This document shows, piece after piece, positions 59,653-64,000 of a stretch of 64,000 bases of DNA. The stretch spans positions 21,838,265 to 21,902,264 of the forward strand of contig JABBOT010000002.1 of the NCBI GenBank assembly GCA_016165875.1, in the 5' to 3' direction. Made by a program: the position numbers and the translations under genes. The notes below the pieces were generated by a model, which searched no databases, was not told the DNA's origin, and saw nothing but the letters and a program-made list of their open reading frames with translations. How positions within the stretch are numbered: position 1 is the stretch's first letter; every line of letters begins with the position of its first letter. The DNA comes from Acanthopleura granulata (taxonomy: Eukaryota; Mollusca; Polyplacophora; Chitonida; Chitonidae).

Positions 59653-60492
59653 TTTGGTGCCTACTATGTAGGTCACCGCCGTTTCAAGGGACCTATGCAA
59701 AGAGCGTTTTGATTGGCGAATGGTGACACGGCCTCTATGGCTGCGTCGAAATGGAAGGCGTGTTTTCAATATAACGTGTAAGTTTGAACGTGGTTTTCGT
59801 GCAACAGACATGACAGATAAAATTTGAATTTTTTATCACTAACAAGCAAAAGCCTTGAGTTTCCTTTTAATACCGGGTATTACTGATTTGCTGCCTCTTC
59901 CTTTAAGTACCGGTATACTATATCTGCATAAGAAATTATCAGACTATCAGACCGGCACTATAAATGAAATACAACGAAGATAAAGCAACCCTTAACGGAA
60001 CTGTTATAATGGACCGCGACACTTGTCAGCATTTATAATGGTTGGATTCATTTGAGTGGAAGTGTTGACAAGTCAAGACGGAAGTGTATGTGACTTTCCA
60101 ACTTCCTTGTAGCGTTCCATTAATAGCCGTTAAGCACTGGCCTTAATTAAGGCCTTGCAGAAAAGCTCTAGCCCTCGGTTAGGGCCACAGGGTGCATTTC
60201 ACACCATTTTCTGCGATTACTTTTCAGTAATACAATCATTAGACAACACAACGAGGTTATTTCAAATAATCAGCCCTCTTATTCTGTCTAACTACACCAC
60301 ACTTCAGATGTGCACCACTAACTATGCGGAAAGTATGTGTTCATTGACAAGGTGCCTGAACGACTCCAAACCTATGTCACACGAACTCTGATAGGGGGAG
60401 ATTCTGGTTTCTTCTGACATATCACTGTTCGTGAGGCTTTGGGACAATACACAGTCGCTTGTGCCGTCCCACTCCGATACGTTTGTGGCCAC

Positions 60493-60704
60493 TTATTTAT
60501 TTGATTGGTGTATTTGATTGATTACGCTCTACTCAAGAATATTTCACTTATACGACGGCGGCCAGCATTATGGTGGAAGGAAAACGAGCAGAGCCTGCGG
60601 GGAGCCCACAACCATGCCCAAGTTGCTGGTAGACCTTCCCACATACGGCCGGAGAGGAAGGCAGCATGAACTGGATTTGAAATCACAGCGACCGCATTGG
60701 TGGG
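60493..60704 (-). mobile_element. tRNA-derived SINE lacking its tRNA-like head
   Basis: Reverse complement of the family: (TTAT)n, a duplicated ttgattggtg/ttgattgattacgc piece, tcaagaatatttcacttata, cgacggcggccagcattatg, ggccggagaggaaggcagcatg and cagcgaccgcattggtg. The head beyond that point is missing. A short stretch near the tail (ttgattggtgtatttgattg) is locally duplicated. Confidence 0.88.
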
Positions 60705-60921
60705 AGTACAAAACCAGTTAAGCCTAGCTTGAATGTATTCAAATCTATAAACACAATACAAACCACTACATGTAAAACATGGAGATTAAAGAGCTATCCC
60801 GATGACCATTTGTATTTTTCTATTGTGTGTTCTACTTCTATAAGTTTTATATATATATCAGGCAGTTTTGTGCGAAAAATCACTACGAACTTACGCATTG
60901 TATACTGTTTTCTATTTTTAA

Positions 60922-61072
60922 GCGGGTGACGGGGGTGCTCATGCGTGTTGGGGATGAGTTTTATAAGGGGACGAGGACGTCTCGCAATGTGAATGACGTA
61001 GGGGACATAACAGACGTCTGTGCATGCTACAATGGTTTACTACAGAAGAAAAGAACCAGGATAATTCCATAG
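60922..61072 (+). CDS. Candidate terminal exon with a BH3-like motif, gene unknown
   Basis: After a possible acceptor (tgttttctatttttaag) the frame reads RVTGVLMRVGDEFYKGTRTS and continues to TAG at 61070-61072, about 50 residues; it is GC-richer than its surroundings. AATAAA follows at 61192-61197, a plausible 3' UTR of about 140 nt. VTGVLMRVGDEF fits the BH3 pattern (hydrophobic-x3-L-x3-G-D-E-F) seen in Bcl-2-family proteins such as Bim (IAQELRRIGDEF). No upstream exon was identified, the BH3 pattern is short, and the frame may be a chance opening. It would lie on the strand opposite the adaptor gene. Confidence 0.35.
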
Positions 61073-61191
61073 TGGGCGTTCACTTAACATTAGAATGAAA
61101 ATGCCTCAGCACAAGTATATATATATATAGACTTCTGGAGAAGTATATATTTGGGTTTTTGAGAAATAAGATACGTTGCTTGCGCGGTTGA

Positions 61192-61197
61192 AATAAA
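61192..61197 (+). promoter_or_regulatory. Candidate polyadenylation signal AATAAA
   Basis: Lies 120 nt after the stop of the candidate exon at 60922-61072. It supports that exon only weakly, since the region is AT-rich. Confidence 0.25.
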
Positions 61198-61762
61198 CAG
61201 GACATTTCAATAAACTTTGATAATTTTGTATAAAAGATGTTACATTCACTTTCATTCATACGGAAACAGGAACTCTGTAGCGAGAAGTTTAACCGTGAAG
61301 ATATATTTGTTAGAACTCATTTGTAATGAGCTATAGCGTGTTTATGAAAACTCGAGTACCGGTTTTTTATGAGGCTGTGAACTCAAAGATCATTAGAGTT
61401 CTTAATTCGTGTTCATAATACGCTGTTAATCTGTGCATTCTCAAAAACCCGGATTTCACATTACGTAAATAAATTTTCTTAGCAATTTTGAACTCATGTA
61501 AATGAATTTATTGGCGTCATTAAAAGTAAATTCTTAAAACTACAGAGACATAGAGGTAAACGTACTATCCGTTGCCTACAAGGTTTACTAACTCATGGCA
61601 CATGTATAAGGACAGATAGGGCTGGGGAAATACATACCGGAAGACCTTTTCAGTGACTCTGACAAAATGGTTAAGTTTCAGGATGGAACGATTTCATGTG
61701 CAAGGCCGTGAGTACTTGGAAAAAAATGCAGAATATATCTAGACAATTAATTTAATATTTAC

Positions 61763-61865
61763 CAAAGAAATACTCTCTGGATAGAGCTGGAATGTAGGTA
61801 AGGCCGCCATCGCTACTGATTCTGTGAAGGAAAGCACGTGTCGTCTGCTTCTTCCAATTGTCGCT
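61763..61865 (-). CDS. Candidate coding exon, product unknown
   Basis: On the - strand, acceptor ggttctcctgcag and donor gtaaat bound 34 codons plus one base: SDNWKKQTTRAFLHRISSDG then GLTYIPALSREYFF. Composition and GC content look coding, and the opposite strand does not. It could be an upstream exon of the PIK3AP1-like gene (for example the end of its TIR-like part), but it ends in phase 1 while adaptor exon A begins in phase 0. At least one exon between them would then be missing. I do not recognise the sequence. Confidence 0.4.
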
Positions 61866-62679
61866 CTGCAGGAGAACCTTCCGTATATAACCTGGTAGTT
61901 CTTATAAAACTTTGTCAAGACTCCCGGACGAACTTTAGCTTTTGATGTCTCGTGAAGGGAATGAGAAAGAGTGGAACATTGTCAAGACAAGCCAGGGGTT
62001 GAGGTACAACGACATATTAAGCCACAATCTTGTGTTCTACAGATACGCTGTCAAATCATGCACAGGCCAAATCTCAGTTCGACAGTATTCAGTCTGAAAA
62101 CATGACGCCACTGCCACCAGTCCCCTTTGGAAAGGGTTACAAGTAGTGACTTAAAAATACCCTCCACTCAGTTTGAAGACGAAAACTTCCTGGTTGGTCA
62201 CAGTCTACCGTCAAAGGTATAGGAAAACCCTATCCAGTCGTTAAACAACAGGTACAATAGAAACCCGAAGCTACCGCTATCATACTACGTTTACCACGTA
62301 GGTCTAGGGTTGCTTAACGTTAGACCGGGAGCAGGCCTCTCTCCATGATAAAAAGATATTTTAAACCGTACAGGCAGGCTATGACTCACATCATGGTGTA
62401 AATTTAACAAAGATTGTTTACCTTAAAAAGGGGAACATACGAGTTTCAAATACATTATTTGGTGCATGTGTTACTATATATGTAATTTTCTTTTGGCAGA
62501 TATCCTACTATCAGTGGAAAGCGTAGTGTTTAGCTTTTATTCCTTATGTTTGTATAGGGCAAAGCTTTCAGAGACGGCGTTGACCTACATGCGCCATATA
62601 ACAGGTATCACAGTCATGTAAACATCAAACTCGTACTCAGGTCTTGTTCCGATGCTGGACACCTAACACGTATTCAGTT

Positions 62680-63303
62680 GTGTATCACACAGTGGTGAAT
62701 ACGTCAGTGTATCATATAATGCCTGGCACCTATAGCTATCACTCAGTGTATCACCTAATGCCAAGCACGTACCACCATCACTCAGTGTATCATCTAATAC
62801 CTAGCACCTATGGGCATCGCTCAATGTATCACCTAATGCAGACGGCCTCTAGCCATCACTCAGTGTACCATCTAATATCTAGTACCTATATCCATCACTC
62901 ACTGTATTACCTAATGCCGAGTACCTATAGCCGTTACTCAGTGTATCACCTAATGCTGAGCACCTGTAGCCTCTACACCGTGTATCACCTCATGCTAAGC
63001 ACCTATAGTCATCACTCAGTGTATCACCTAATGCTGAGCTTCTATAGCCATCACTCAGAGTATCATCTCATGTTGAACACATATAATCACCACTCAATGT
63101 ATCACCTAATGCCGAGCACCTATAGCCGTTACTTAGTGTACCATATTATGCCGAACACCTATAGCCATCACCCCGTGTTTTATCTAATGCTGAGCACCTA
63201 TATCTATCACGCAGTGGCTCACCTAATGCTGAGCTTCTATAGCCATCACTCAATGTATCACCTAATGCCGATTACCTATAGCCATCACGCATTAATTAAC
63301 TAA
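62680..63303. repeat. 36 bp minisatellite, about 17 diverged copies
   Basis: Unit pattern: tatcacctaatgcc(g/a)agc then acctatagccatcactcagtg, repeated head to tail with many substitutions and few length changes. In one + frame (62644-63303, 219 codons) no stop occurs, giving a 12-residue repeat of type YHLMPSTYSHHSV. The other two frames have stops (cctatag, ctaatg contexts). No splice context, signal peptide or known domain is seen, so I call it a repeat and not a gene. Confidence 0.92.
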
Positions 63304-63443
63304 TGCCGGACACAATCACCGCTCACTGTATCACAAAATGCCAAGCACATATAACCAGTACCACCTATACAACTTACCCGCACTTTCTTGAAATGAGCCC
63401 TTAAGGAACTTTTATTGAAATAATTTACACATATTGAACTAAT

Positions 63444-63671
63444 TTTATTTATTTATTTATTTGATTAGTGTTTTACGCTGTACTCAAGAATATTTCACTT
63501 ATACGACGGCTGCCAGCATTAAGATAGGAGGAAACTGGACAGGGCCTGGGCGAAAAACACGACCATCCACAGGTTGCTGGCGGACCTTCCCACGTACGGC
63601 CGGAGAGAAACCCAGCATGAGATGGGGTTGAAATCACAGCGACCGCATTGGTGACTGAGCCACGGAGGCCC
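63444..63671 (-). mobile_element. tRNA-derived SINE with internal head deletion
   Basis: (TTTA)n, ttgattagtgttttacgctg, tactcaagaatatttcactt, ccagcattaag, cttcccacgtacggccggag, aatcacagcgaccgcattgg, then directly gactgagccacggaggcc. The anticodon-arm part of the tRNA-like head is deleted compared with 59385-59652. Confidence 0.92.
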
Positions 63672-63848
63672 TATCGAAATAATTCTTTCAATAAGCATTA
63701 CAATTGTTTTTTCCATAAGCTTTACGGTGTAACTCCTTATGAAATACTTATTTCCTTAAGGGTTGCAATGGCCACTCTTACTGAAACATTATTTCAATAG
63801 GCCCTACATTTCCAGCGCGTAGTGAAGTATTTATTTCAATGATATCAG

Positions 63849-64000
63849 TCCAGTGGCTCAGTCGGTTAGCTCGCTATCGCAACACAATGACCCGAAGCCT
63901 CCCACCAATGCTGTCGCTGTGAGTTCAAGTCTACCTCATGCTGGCTTCCTCTCCGGCTGTAAGTGGGAAGGTCTGCCAGCAACCTGCGGATGGTCGGTGG
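63849..64000 (+). mobile_element. tRNA-derived SINE, cut by the window end
   Basis: The head TCCAGTGGCTCAGTCGGTTA contains TGGCTCAGTCGG (A box) and GTGAGTTCAAGTC (B box). Then come tcatgctggcttcctctccg, gaaggtctgccagcaacc and tgcggatggtcgg up to the last base. It is in opposite orientation to the copy at 63444-63671. Confidence 0.9.

Noticed and set aside
62680..63303. CRISPR-like array (regular repeats)
   Set aside because: The units are contiguous with no unique spacers, and the DNA is animal, so it is a minisatellite.

Overview
This is eukaryotic (animal) genomic DNA. It has split genes with GT-AG introns, AT-rich non-coding sequence, and tRNA-derived SINEs ending in (TTTA)n. The gene content, the SINE sequence and the Tyr/His-poor intronic filler rich in the word TACATGTA suggest a lophotrochozoan, most likely a mollusc. 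The species assignment is inference from memory of such repeats, not from a search.

Two protein genes are well supported and point towards each other (tail to tail). On the + strand, 17119-41443 holds 28 phase-consistent exons of a PDZ-GEF, an orthologue of RAPGEF2/RAPGEF6 (Rap guanine nucleotide exchange factor). The visible part encodes about 1,316 residues: the end of the first cyclic-nucleotide-binding-like region, an acidic linker, a second cNMP-binding-like domain, RasGEF-N, PDZ, Ras-association, catalytic RasGEF, and a Ser/Pro-rich tail ending in a PDZ ligand (VSAV). The N-terminal exons were not found; they lie upstream of the window or were missed in positions 1-17118.

On the - strand, 56755-48649 holds seven phase-consistent exons of a BCAP/BANK1/Dof-family adaptor (closest to PIK3AP1). 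It encodes a DBB region, an ankyrin-type segment, tyrosine motifs YENL and YMDM (a PI3-kinase p85 SH2 ligand), a Pro-rich segment and a basic/Pro tail, about 399 visible residues. Its 5' exons are missing. One candidate upstream exon is at 61763-61865.

Layout: 1-17118 is probably intron or upstream DNA of the PDZ-GEF gene. 17119-41443 is the PDZ-GEF gene. 41444-46600 is 3' UTR and intergenic DNA with short repeats. 46640-47530 is a six-copy tandem array of about 150 bp units. 48649-56755 is the adaptor gene. 56756-64000 is repeat-rich, with SINE copies, an inverted repeat, a 36 bp minisatellite that stays open in one frame, and a possible terminal exon on the + strand carrying a BH3-like motif.

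The two genes are not an operon. Both act in receptor-proximal signalling (Rap GTPase activation; PI3-kinase recruitment), but nothing here shows a functional link beyond adjacency.
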